Below, piece by piece: positions 8,109 through 15,755 of a stretch of 25,471 bases of DNA. Origin of the DNA: an uncultured Veillonella sp. (GTDB lineage: Bacteria > Bacillota > Negativicutes > Veillonellales > Veillonellaceae). A model generated the notes under the pieces. That model was not told the DNA's origin. It saw only the letters and a program-made list of their open reading frames with translations, and did not search any database. The DNA lies in the NCBI GenBank assembly GCA_900550175.1, contig URQX01000011.1, positions 1 through 25,471 on the forward strand, in the 5' to 3' direction. The translations under genes and the position numbers were made by a program. The number at the start of each line of letters is the position of its first letter. The first letter of the stretch is position 1.

Positions 8109-8516
8109 ATGAACTTGCAAAGCTTTCGTATGAAAACTAAGCCGGAATTCATGATTATTCCAATGATTGATATCATCTTCTTCTTGTTGGTATTCTTCAT
8201 GATGAACAGCTTACAAACAGTAGCTCAAAAAGCATTATCTGTACAATTACCACAAGCTACGAGTGCATCTGCACCAGCTCAATTGCCTGTTGTATTTACA
8301 CTTGATGCGGAAGGACATATTACAATTGATAACAATCCAATGAGTATTGATCAAGCAGAAGCTATGATTAAACAGCGTATTCAAGAAAATCCTAACGCTA
8401 GTGTTATCTTACAAGCCGACAAACGAGCAGCTCATGGTCAAGTAGTAGCGATTATGGATATGCTAAAACAATCTGGTGTTAAACGCTTGGCTATTGCAGC
8501 TGAACAGAAAGGATAA
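8109..8516 (+). CDS. exbD: ExbD/TolR-family proton channel subunit
   Basis: This 135-residue protein has a short cytoplasmic N-terminus, one membrane helix and a periplasmic domain, the ExbD layout. The helix carries the essential acidic residue, D21 in PMIDIIFFLLVFF, which relays protons in ExbD and TolR. I start it at the ATG at 8109 rather than the in-frame GTG at 8097: the ATG has a good ribosome binding site (GAAGGGTGG, inside the end of exbB) and gives the normal family N-terminus. The gene begins 2 bases after exbB stops and ends 2 bases before tonB begins, so the three are tightly coupled. Confidence 0.92.
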   Translation: MNLQSFRMKTKPEFMIIPMIDIIFFLLVFFMMNSLQTVAQKALSVQLPQATSASAPAQLPVVFTLDAEGHITIDNNPMSIDQAEAMIKQRIQENPNASVILQADKRAAHGQVVAIMDMLKQSGVKRLAIAAEQKG

Positions 8517-8518
8517 CT

Positions 8519-9310
8519 ATGGGACTAGGCATATCATGGAAAAAAGCAGCCATTATATCCGCCGTAGTTCATCTAGTTGCTCTATTTATTGCAGTTATCT
8601 TTTTCGTAGTGGTTCCAGCGATTCAAGAAATGGACACCTATGAAATCGACCTCACACAAAGTGTGCTCGATGATGGCGGCAGTGGTCATGCCGGTGGTGG
8701 CGGTAATAGGTCAGACCTATTCCCTAAACCATTATCGGCTGATGAAGTGGCGGCAAGAACAAAGGCTGTTGTAGCGAATATAGATCCATCTCCTGCAACA
8801 GATATTCCTGATGCAGTAGATGTAGCCAAAAAAGGTGGCGAATATAAAGGTAATACCTCTGGTGATAATTCCACAGGTGGTTCCGGCCCCGGACATGGTG
8901 GCGGCTCTGGCGGTGGTAACGGTACAGGTATTGGCACTGGTAATGGCGATGGTCAAGGTCAGGGAAATGGCAACGGTGACGGTACTGGTAAAGGAGATGG
9001 TCATGGTACGGTGAAAGCTGCATTTGATGTAGAAGGATTCCGTGCAAGAGTGCAAGCTAATGCACAAATGCCTTCCATGGCTTTAAAAAGAAAATTACAA
9101 GGCGATGTGACTGTACAAGTAACACTTGATACAAATGGTAGCCTTATTGGACAAAGTATCGTATATTCTACAAATGAAATATTCAATGATGCGGCAGTAT
9201 CTGCCGTAGTGGCCGCAACACCATATAAAAATCCAACTGGAGCAGATATCGATATCAAGGTACCAGTTGAGTTTAGAGGTCATGAATCATCTGATGATGA
9301 AGATGAATAG
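8519..9310 (+). CDS. tonB: TonB energy-transducing protein with a Gly-rich spacer
   Basis: TonB spans the inner membrane, is energised by ExbBD and pulls on the TonB box of outer-membrane receptors. The 263-residue protein has an N-terminal membrane anchor (about 8-34) with the SxxxH motif of TonB (S14, H18). The periplasmic spacer includes a stretch at 120-163 with 25 Gly in 44 residues, the last 30 being a strict X-Gly alternation. The C-terminal TonB domain (about 185-253) has the typical GDVTVQVTLDTNGSL strand and an AAVSAVVAATPYKNP block, followed by an acidic tail. Most TonB spacers are Pro-rich; this one is nearly Pro-free. It directly follows exbD (AAGGAT ribosome binding site) and presumably serves the upstream receptor. 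Confidence 0.92.
   Translation: MGLGISWKKAAIISAVVHLVALFIAVIFFVVVPAIQEMDTYEIDLTQSVLDDGGSGHAGGGGNRSDLFPKPLSADEVAARTKAVVANIDPSPATDIPDAVDVAKKGGEYKGNTSGDNSTGGSGPGHGGGSGGGNGTGIGTGNGDGQGQGNGNGDGTGKGDGHGTVKAAFDVEGFRARVQANAQMPSMALKRKLQGDVTVQVTLDTNGSLIGQSIVYSTNEIFNDAAVSAVVAATPYKNPTGADIDIKVPVEFRGHESSDDEDE
8876..9007 (+). repeat. Gly-rich low-complexity coding repeat within tonB
   Basis: Codons for residues 120-163 give a GGN-rich degenerate hexanucleotide pattern (NNNGGN). The final 30 residues are fifteen X-Gly dipeptides, with X drawn from N, T, I, D, Q, K and H. Such a tract can change length by slippage or unequal recombination, which would alter TonB reach. Confidence 0.85.
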
Positions 9311-9355
9311 AAGTATCTATGTAATAGACCTATCTATGAATTAAAGGAGATAATT

Positions 9356-9874
9356 ATGAAATCCATTATTTTATATTCTTCCCTCACGGGAAATACAAAA
9401 AGCGTAGCAGAAGCAATGGCTTCCGTTATGCCTGAAGGTACACCTTGCGTTCCTGTAAAAGAAGCGCCTCAGAATTTAGCTGATTATGACACTGTTTTCG
9501 TAGGTTTCTGGGTAGACCGTGGTACAGCAAATAAAGAGGCTGCAAAATTGATTGAAACCTTAACAAATCCTAACATCGTATTCTTTGCCACATTAGGTAT
9601 GTATGCAGATTCTGATCATGCTCGTGAAAGTATTGAAAAAGCATCTGAATTACTACAAAATAAAGAGTCCCTTGTAGATGGCTTCGTATGCCAAGGTAAA
9701 ATTGATCCGAAAGTTATCGAAATGATGTATAAAATGTTCCCACCTGGCTCTGCTCATGGTCAAAGCCCTGAACGTGATGCGTTACATAAAGCGGCTGAAA
9801 CGCATCCAGATGAACAAGACTTTGCAAATGCAAAAGAATTTACAAAATCTGTACTTGCAAAGTTGCAAGCCTAA
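9356..9874 (+). CDS. Flavodoxin-family protein of the heme locus (HmuF/BilS-like)
   Basis: This 172-residue flavodoxin-fold protein has the FMN phosphate-binding loop near its N-terminus (YSSLTGNTK, residues 7-15), then the alternating strand/helix pattern including DYDTVFVGFWVDRGTA and VFFATLGMY. Its C-terminal part, with MFPPGSAHGQSPERD, is characteristic of flavodoxins that I recall near heme or bilin metabolism genes. It lies 45 bases after tonB with its own AAAGGAG site and 19 bases before the HutW-like gene. That points to electron delivery to the radical SAM enzyme, reduction of its linear tetrapyrrole product, or direct action on heme as reported for HmuF of Fusobacterium. The fold is certain, the precise role inferred. 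Confidence 0.82.
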   Translation: MKSIILYSSLTGNTKSVAEAMASVMPEGTPCVPVKEAPQNLADYDTVFVGFWVDRGTANKEAAKLIETLTNPNIVFFATLGMYADSDHARESIEKASELLQNKESLVDGFVCQGKIDPKVIEMMYKMFPPGSAHGQSPERDALHKAAETHPDEQDFANAKEFTKSVLAKLQA

Positions 9875-9893
9875 ACTGAAAGGGGATTGGAGT

Positions 9894-11534
9894 ATGAATT
9901 TAGCAAGTTTCTTTGAATCCATTCCGGAGAAACAACGGAATCTACAACTAGGTTTAGAATGCGATAATCCGATGAGTGGTGCATTCCCTCATAAACGGGT
10001 TGTTCATGCAGGGCTAAATGGTACTTTAGTTTCGCCAAAGGAAACACAAGCCGTTTGGGATACCTTAATGAATGGCACGCCTAAAAAGGGTGAAATGCAA
10101 TGTGCCTATATTCACATTCCATTTTGTAAGACCAAATGCACATATTGTGGGTTCTTCCAAAACGGTACGAGTCAAAACGTAGAGGACCAATATATTGATG
10201 GTCTTGTTAGCGAGTTAAAACTAGCTAGTGAGCGTCCAAGATTAAAAGATGGATTAATCCACGCCGTATTTATCGGCGGAGGCACACCAACATCGCTATC
10301 TCCAGTAAACTCTGAACGATTGCTAAAAGCAATTAAAGAGTATTTGCCACTAGCTAACGATTACGAGCTTACCTTAGAAGGCCGTATTCACGATTTGATT
10401 CCTGAAAATCTAGACGTATGGATGGCAAATGGAGTTAACCGTATGTCCATTGGGGTACAATCTTTCAATACAGAAGTACGCCAAATGGTAGGCCGTTTAG
10501 ATACAAAAGAAACCGTATTAGAACGGTTGGCTGCGTTGAAAGCCTATGGTCAATGCTCTGTTGTTATCGACTTAATCTATGGCTTGCCTGGTCAAACTAT
10601 GGAAGTTTGGGAACAAGATTTAGCTGACTTAGTAAGCTCTGGCGTAGATGGTGCTGACCTATATCAATTGAACGTATTTGATGGCAGTGATCTTAATAAA
10701 GATATTGCAAACGGTAAGGTGCCAGCTGCTGCGACGACAGCAATGCAAGGGGATATGTTCGAATTTGGTCGTAAGTACCTTGATGAGCGTTCCTATCGTC
10801 GATTAAGCGCTGCTCATTGGAGTGCAAACAATCGTGAACGTAGCTTGTATAATATCTTGGCTAAAGCGGGCGTACCAATGTTCCCATTTGGCAGTGGTGC
10901 CGGTGGTAATGTCGATGGCTACGGCATGATGTTACATCGTGCGTTAAAACCGTACGAAGATATGGTTAGCCGTGGTGAAAAACCATTTATGGCACTTATG
11001 AAGCAAAGCGATTTACAACCTATCGTAAATCAGGTGGTAAGCCAACTTGAACAAGGTTTCCTCAATATTAAGAGCTTAGCTGAATTAGATTCAAAATTAG
11101 ATGAATTAAACTGGCTTTATAAATTATGGGAAGAACGTGGCCTCGTAGGTTTTAATGGTTTGCTGTATAAGTTGACTGCCGCGGGTGAATTCTGGACAGT
11201 AAATCTTACACAAAGTACATTAGAAGCGGTAGAGTATATTATGACTGGTAAAAACTCCTTCGCTATGGAGGCAGTAGCTGCCCAAGATACTAAAACAACG
11301 TCTAAAGATAATCCTAATCAAGAGGTACGCGGTATTGGCCAAGGTAAAGCTAATATTTCGGTACCTACAGATGAAGATTCAGAATCACAACGTAAAGAAG
11401 CTCTCATTGCAAAAGCAAAAGCGGAAATCGCCAAAAGCGGTGCTTCTGGTGAGTCAGCTAATCGAATGGTACAAGCTATGTACAATTTGAGTGCTGATGA
11501 AATTGAATATATGATGGAACGTATGATGTCTTAA
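9894..11534 (+). CDS. hutW: Radical SAM anaerobic heme-degradation enzyme, HutW/ChuW family
   Basis: HutW/ChuW enzymes use a [4Fe-4S] cluster and S-adenosylmethionine to open the heme ring without oxygen, releasing iron and a linear tetrapyrrole. This 546-residue cytoplasmic protein has the cluster motif CxxxCxxC (C78, C82, C85) preceded by AYIHIPFCK and followed by GFF. It then has HAVFIGGGTPTSLS (glycine motif), NRMSIGVQSFN and DLIYGLPGQT, the coproporphyrinogen-dehydrogenase-like core. The GSGAGGNVDGYGMM stretch also fits the family. I start at the ATG at 9894 (AGGGG eight bases upstream), not at an in-frame ATG inside the flavodoxin gene. The C-terminal tail after about residue 455 looks longer than in ChuW. 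It is the last gene of the receptor operon. A HemN/HemW role is less likely given the context. Confidence 0.88.
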   Translation: MNLASFFESIPEKQRNLQLGLECDNPMSGAFPHKRVVHAGLNGTLVSPKETQAVWDTLMNGTPKKGEMQCAYIHIPFCKTKCTYCGFFQNGTSQNVEDQYIDGLVSELKLASERPRLKDGLIHAVFIGGGTPTSLSPVNSERLLKAIKEYLPLANDYELTLEGRIHDLIPENLDVWMANGVNRMSIGVQSFNTEVRQMVGRLDTKETVLERLAALKAYGQCSVVIDLIYGLPGQTMEVWEQDLADLVSSGVDGADLYQLNVFDGSDLNKDIANGKVPAAATTAMQGDMFEFGRKYLDERSYRRLSAAHWSANNRERSLYNILAKAGVPMFPFGSGAGGNVDGYGMMLHRALKPYEDMVSRGEKPFMALMKQSDLQPIVNQVVSQLEQGFLNIKSLAELDSKLDELNWLYKLWEERGLVGFNGLLYKLTAAGEFWTVNLTQSTLEAVEYIMTGKNSFAMEAVAAQDTKTTSKDNPNQEVRGIGQGKANISVPTDEDSESQRKEALIAKAKAEIAKSGASGESANRMVQAMYNLSADEIEYMMERMMS

Positions 11535-11629
11535 CCTGTTATAGTACACCTTATATCTAACAACCTTTCTCACACACAACATATACTAAACAAGACAAAT
11601 TACGTGACATACAGTACACTTTGTACTAC

Positions 11630-11666
11630 AAAGTAGCCCTAGACCATGGTCTGGGGTTTACTTTTT
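11630..11666 (+). terminator. Rho-independent terminator of the heme operon
   Basis: A two-part stem, 6 bp (11630-11635 with 11659-11664) and 9 bp with one wobble pair (11637-11645 with 11648-11656), ends in a T run. It lies about 95 bases after the hutW stop. An overlapping alternative palindrome, CTTTGTACTACAAAG, just upstream could compete with it. Confidence 0.8.
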
Positions 11667-11749
11667 ATAGAACGAAATGTATTCTGTAATTATGTGAATC
11701 ACTAATAAGAAAATAGGCTATCTTTTGGATACGCCGTTGGGAGGTTAGT

Positions 11750-12766
11750 ATGAGTATATTTCCTCAAAAATGTATAGATATCGTAGGCATCGGTGCCAGT
11801 ACGCTAGATCGATTTATCGTTGTGGATCATTATCCAACAGGCCGCGAGGTACAGCAAGTTATTTCATCTACTACGGATGGTGGTGGTCCTGTAGCAACAG
11901 CGTTAGCGGTAGCAGGAAAATATGGTGCCAGTACCGCTATGATTGATAGCATTGGCGATGATATGGTAGGCCGTCATATTTTAGATGATTTTGAAAAATA
12001 CAATGTAAATACTGATGCAATTCAAGTGGAATGTGGTGCTAAGAGCGGTGTAGCAACGATTCTCGTAAAACATAGTACAGGAGAGCGCGCAGTATTCTTT
12101 GAACGCTCTACAGCAAGAGAACCAGCGTTCTTGGATGCTCATAAACGGTTAATTAATGGTTCTATGATTTTGCATATTAATGGACGTCATAGAACACTCA
12201 TGCGCGCTGCTATGGATGTAGCAAAGGAAGTCGGTACCATTATTTCTCTTGACGGTGGTGCTCAGCGCTACGATGAAGATATGAAGCCTATTACAGAAGC
12301 TAGTCATATCGTTATCGTAGCTCGTGATTATGCTGAAAAATATACGGGCACAACTAATTTAGAAGATGCTTGTCGTATCATTCATGAACGAGGTGCATGT
12401 ATTGCTGGTGTTACGGATGGTGCTAATGGTAGTTATTTTGTGTGGCCTGATGGCACTTCTTATCGTTGTAAACCGTTTCCTCAAGAGGCCGTTGTTGATA
12501 CAACAGGGGCGGGGGATAGTTTCCATGGTGCCTTTTTAGCTAAACTTTCTAATGTTTTACATAGTGAGAGTGCTAAAGTAAGTTTGACCAATGCGGTTCA
12601 AGGTGATACCTCTTTATGTGCTGTTGAGTTACTTAAAGGTTGTGCCCATAGTGACTTGGAAAAAGTAGCTATTTTTGCATCTGCTGTAGCTTCTTTAAAT
12701 ACACAAGGCATAGGCGGGCGCAGTCCACTACCAACGTTAAAGTCAGTACAGGAACTAATAGGATAG
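11750..12766 (+). CDS. PfkB-family carbohydrate kinase
   Basis: PfkB/ribokinase-family enzymes phosphorylate sugars or nucleosides with ATP. This 338-residue protein has the N-terminal family pattern (IVGIGASTLDRF, then GGGPVATALAVAGKYG and IGDDMVGRHILDDF). It also has the C-terminal signature DTTGAGDSFHGAF, in which D256 is the expected catalytic base. A stretch between about residues 268 and 298 is a less conserved insertion. A GGGAGG site precedes the ATG. It ends 10 bases before ktrB, so it is probably co-transcribed with the potassium system, an unusual pairing. The substrate cannot be read from the sequence. Confidence 0.88.
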   Translation: MSIFPQKCIDIVGIGASTLDRFIVVDHYPTGREVQQVISSTTDGGGPVATALAVAGKYGASTAMIDSIGDDMVGRHILDDFEKYNVNTDAIQVECGAKSGVATILVKHSTGERAVFFERSTAREPAFLDAHKRLINGSMILHINGRHRTLMRAAMDVAKEVGTIISLDGGAQRYDEDMKPITEASHIVIVARDYAEKYTGTTNLEDACRIIHERGACIAGVTDGANGSYFVWPDGTSYRCKPFPQEAVVDTTGAGDSFHGAFLAKLSNVLHSESAKVSLTNAVQGDTSLCAVELLKGCAHSDLEKVAIFASAVASLNTQGIGGRSPLPTLKSVQELIG

Positions 12767-12776
12767 GACTACAGTT

Positions 12777-14138
12777 ATGTGGAAAAATACTTCAAAAAAT
12801 CAAGTTCAGCAATATATGCAACAAAATCCTTATCGCCTATTAGCCCTTAGCTTTTTTGCTACCATGACTATAGGGACGATATTACTCATGTTGCCCATAT
12901 CAAATGCTCAAGACCATAGTACAACGCTTGTAGATGCAGCTTTTACCGCAGTATCTTGTGTTTCTGTAACTGGCTTGTCAACAGTAGATACCTATCATTA
13001 TTGGTCCTTGTTTGGCAAAATCATCATGGTAATCCTTATCCAATTAGGTGGTTTGGGGATTGTTTCCTTTACCACTATTATTGCTCTAGTATTAGGGCGA
13101 CGGGTAGGTTTGAAAAATCGCGTGCTTTTGTCAGAGGATGTAGGGCAAGATGGTATGAAAGGGCTTCTACACATTACGAAGAAGCTAACCATTTATACCT
13201 TTTGTGTCGAAATAATTGGTGGTATTATCTATACCATTCAGCTATATCCCTATATTGGTGATGCTGCTTTATATACGGGGATTATGCAATCTATTTCCAG
13301 CTTTTGTAATGCAGGATTTATATTCTTTGATAATGATCTACCTTATGCTATGGTGGGCGATGTATTATTTAATATGAATACAATGGCCCTTATTGTAATA
13401 GGTGGTTTTGGTTATCTTGCAACATTTGATATTTGGTCGCATCGCAAGCTACGACGATTTGTAGATTTAAAACTACATACAAAAATAATGTTAGTTGGTA
13501 CAACGGCGCTCATCCTTTTAGGAACGATTATTTTCTTGGGGGTTGAGTGGGCGAATCCCAAAACGTTTGGCCCTTTACCTATATGGAACAAGGTCATGGC
13601 ATCTCTGTTTCAATCGATTACACCTCGTACAGCGGGGATTGCAACTGTAGATTATAATGATTTACATCCAATTACACTGTTTATTACCATCATTTTTATG
13701 TTTATTGGGGCAGGTCCTAACTCTACAGGGGGCGGTGTTAAGATTAGTACTATTGCCGTCGCTTTTCTAGCAGCGCGTACATTATTTAATAACCGTCCTG
13801 ATACAGAGGTTTTTGAACGTCGTATTTCGTTGATTACTGTACTTAAGGCAAATGGGATAATCTTTTTATCTATCCTTTTTGTTTTATTTGCTACTTGTTA
13901 TTTGGCTTGGGATGAGCCATATGACTTTATTCGTCTGCTTTTTGAGGTAACTTCTGCCTTTGGGACCGTAGGCCTTACAACGGGTATTACACCTAATTTA
14001 TCTGAAAGTAGTAAATGGGTGTTAATGCTTGTCATGTTTACAGGTCGTGTAGGGGTTATGACTGTTATTGGTACTTGGGCGCTAAGAACGGCACCGACTA
14101 AACCAATTAGCTATGCAGAAGAGCGTGTATTGTTATAA
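12777..14138 (+). CDS. ktrB: KtrB/TrkH-family potassium (sodium-coupled) transporter subunit
   Basis: KtrB is the ion-conducting subunit of the Ktr potassium uptake system in the inner membrane. This 453-residue protein has the four pseudo-repeated pore loops: AVSCVSVTGLSTVD, SSFCNAGFIFFD, SITPRTAGIATVD and TSAFGTVGLTTGIT. Each carries the selectivity-filter Gly. The gating-loop block GAGPNSTGGGVKIST lies before the last repeat. It is short of the long N-terminal extension found in TrkH/TrkG. KtrB fits better than TrkH because the next gene encodes a single-domain-set KtrA-sized regulator. It starts 10 bases after the PfkB kinase gene. Confidence 0.93.
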   Translation: MWKNTSKNQVQQYMQQNPYRLLALSFFATMTIGTILLMLPISNAQDHSTTLVDAAFTAVSCVSVTGLSTVDTYHYWSLFGKIIMVILIQLGGLGIVSFTTIIALVLGRRVGLKNRVLLSEDVGQDGMKGLLHITKKLTIYTFCVEIIGGIIYTIQLYPYIGDAALYTGIMQSISSFCNAGFIFFDNDLPYAMVGDVLFNMNTMALIVIGGFGYLATFDIWSHRKLRRFVDLKLHTKIMLVGTTALILLGTIIFLGVEWANPKTFGPLPIWNKVMASLFQSITPRTAGIATVDYNDLHPITLFITIIFMFIGAGPNSTGGGVKISTIAVAFLAARTLFNNRPDTEVFERRISLITVLKANGIIFLSILFVLFATCYLAWDEPYDFIRLLFEVTSAFGTVGLTTGITPNLSESSKWVLMLVMFTGRVGVMTVIGTWALRTAPTKPISYAEERVLL

Positions 14139-14172
14139 AAATAGATTAGATTGAATATAAAAGGGGGCATAT

Positions 14173-14823
14173 ATGAAACATAAAACGATAGCAGTAATAG
14201 GTCTTGGTCAATTTGGTGGCACTGTTGCCAAGATGTTAGCTTCCATGGAGCATGAGGTATTAGGTGTAGATATTGATCCAGAAGTTGTACAGAAAATTTC
14301 TCCATTTATAACACATGCTATAGTTGCAGATACAACTGATGAAGAGGCAATCAAAGAATTGGCCCTAAGCCAGTTTGATATGGTTATTGTGGCTATAGGT
14401 GGAAATCTTCAAGCTAATTTAATGACAGCTATGCTTCTTAAAGAATTAGATGCACCTAAAATTGTGGCCAAGGCTGAAAATAATATACAAGGCAAAATGC
14501 TTCATAAAATAGGTGTAGATCAAGTGATTTACCCTGAATACGATATGGCATTACGCCTTGTACAGTTTTTAACTAGAGACCATGTAATGGATTATTTACA
14601 ACTATCTAAAAATATTAGTCTTATAGAAATTAAAGTGCCAACATTCTTGGTGGGGGCTAACTTAAAGGCCTCTAATTTACGTGAGAAATATAATCTTAAT
14701 GCAGTAGGCATAAGACGCGGCGAGGATTTAGAAGTTCCGCCAAATCCAATTACTATTCTCGGTGAAGATGATAAATTATTAGTAATTGGGAATAATTCTG
14801 ATTTAGATGCATTAACGATGTAG
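14173..14823 (+). CDS. ktrA: KtrA regulatory (RCK) subunit of the potassium transporter
   Basis: KtrA forms an octameric ring on the cytoplasmic face of KtrB and gates it by binding ATP/ADP or NAD(H). The 216-residue protein has an N-terminal RCK_N domain with the Rossmann motif GLGQFG (10-15) and the acidic residue D33 at the end of the second strand. A C-terminal RCK_C domain (about 135-216) ends in a strand pair containing DDKLLVIGN. This length and single Rossmann domain match KtrA rather than the doubled TrkA. An AAGGGGG site precedes the ATG at 14173, and the gene follows ktrB by 34 bases. Confidence 0.93.
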   Translation: MKHKTIAVIGLGQFGGTVAKMLASMEHEVLGVDIDPEVVQKISPFITHAIVADTTDEEAIKELALSQFDMVIVAIGGNLQANLMTAMLLKELDAPKIVAKAENNIQGKMLHKIGVDQVIYPEYDMALRLVQFLTRDHVMDYLQLSKNISLIEIKVPTFLVGANLKASNLREKYNLNAVGIRRGEDLEVPPNPITILGEDDKLLVIGNNSDLDALTM

Positions 14824-14838
14824 TAAGTATACGAAAGA

Positions 14839-14852
14839 GATATAATTATATC
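14839..14852. repeat. Perfect 14-bp palindrome between ktrA and the repeat-protein gene
   Basis: GATATAATTATATC is a perfect palindrome 16 bases after the ktrA stop. Its all-A/T core could be a regulator site or chance in AT-rich DNA. TACAAT at 14865-14870 could be a -10 for the next gene, but no -35 is convincing. Confidence 0.45.
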
Positions 14853-14888
14853 GAAAAAATGTGATACAATAAAAATAGAATTCAGTAT

Positions 14889-14916
14889 AGGCCATACGTA
14901 TTCGTATGGCCTTTTT
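14889..14916 (+). terminator. Rho-independent terminator after ktrA (possible attenuator)
   Basis: A perfect 10-bp stem (14889-14898 with 14903-14912) with loop TATT and a T run. It ends only about 20 bases before the start of the 22-residue-repeat gene. If a promoter lies upstream (TACAAT at 14865-14870), it would act as a leader terminator for that gene. Confidence 0.88.
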
Positions 14917-14936
14917 AGATAGAAATGAAGGTTAGT

Positions 14937-15743
14937 ATGACAGAAGAACAATACATAACGGCGCTGACCAATAATCCACATGGAATTAGGAATATTCCTA
15001 ATCCTACAGAAGCAATGCAACTTACCTGTGTAGCTCAAAATGGCATGTTGTTGCAATACATTAAAGAACCTACCGAAAAGGTTATTGAAACGGCGCTTTC
15101 ACAATCACCACGAGCCATACAATTCGTGGAACATCCTACAGAAGAACTATTACAGGCCTTGGTGGAAAAAGATTGGGCTGTTTTAGAATATATCGACAAC
15201 CCATCTGATGCAGTTATTCAATGTGCACTCGATCAATCTGGGTGGGCTATTCGCTATATTGCAAATCCATCTGAAGCACTGCAGTTAGAAGCTGTAAAGT
15301 CCAACTACGATGCTTTGCAATATATTAAGGAGCCTAGTGAAGCCGTACAATTGCAAGCAGTTAAAGAGAATTACTTGGCCTTGCGCTATATTGATGAGCC
15401 TAGCGTAACGGTTTTAGAAGCGGCAGTTAAACAAGATCCACAAGCAATGCGACAAATCACAAAGCTTACAAAGGAATTGGCATTGCACCTATTTAGTGTA
15501 AGTGCTGCCACATTGGGGTATATACCAAATAATTTAGGCGTTACTGTGGATGAGGTTAAATCTATCATTATTAGAGCGATCTCTAGTGAAACAGTTGATG
15601 AGGACTATATTCGTGAATTGATCAACAATAAAGCTATCGGTGGACGTCAATCTAAATGGCTTATCGATCTATTGTCACTTATAGATGCTTATGGAACTAG
15701 GGCTGTTAAGAAAATTGCAGTTAGTGAATATTTGAAATATTAG
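14937..15743 (+). CDS. Alpha-helical protein of exact 22-residue repeats, unknown function
   Basis: I do not recognise a characterised protein here. The 268-residue chain has seven consecutive repeats with a Pro exactly every 22 residues (P23, 45, 67, 89, 111, 133, 155). The consensus is roughly (N/E)P-S/T-E-A-V-x-x-x-A-V-x-x-x-x-x-A-L-x-Y-I. The pattern resembles DUF4116-type repeats and predicts a helical solenoid suited to protein binding. The last 90 residues are not repetitive. There is no signal peptide, so it is probably cytoplasmic. I start at the ATG at 14937 with AAGG just upstream; an in-frame ATG at 14925 lacks this. It ends 12 bases before the MoxR-type ATPase gene, suggesting a joint role. 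Confidence 0.8.
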   Translation: MTEEQYITALTNNPHGIRNIPNPTEAMQLTCVAQNGMLLQYIKEPTEKVIETALSQSPRAIQFVEHPTEELLQALVEKDWAVLEYIDNPSDAVIQCALDQSGWAIRYIANPSEALQLEAVKSNYDALQYIKEPSEAVQLQAVKENYLALRYIDEPSVTVLEAAVKQDPQAMRQITKLTKELALHLFSVSAATLGYIPNNLGVTVDEVKSIIIRAISSETVDEDYIRELINNKAIGGRQSKWLIDLLSLIDAYGTRAVKKIAVSEYLKY

Positions 15744-15755
15744 AACGGAGATACA

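Noticed and set aside
8686..9067. Long minus-strand frames opposite tonB
   Set aside because: They are shadows of the Gly-rich repeat: low-complexity Pro or His/Tyr-rich products with no start signals.
9756..9893. N-terminal extension of the HutW-like protein from the ATG at 9756
   Set aside because: The extension lies inside the flavodoxin gene in another frame, is Lys/Gln/Asn-rich and unlike the family; AGGGG sits just before the ATG at 9894.
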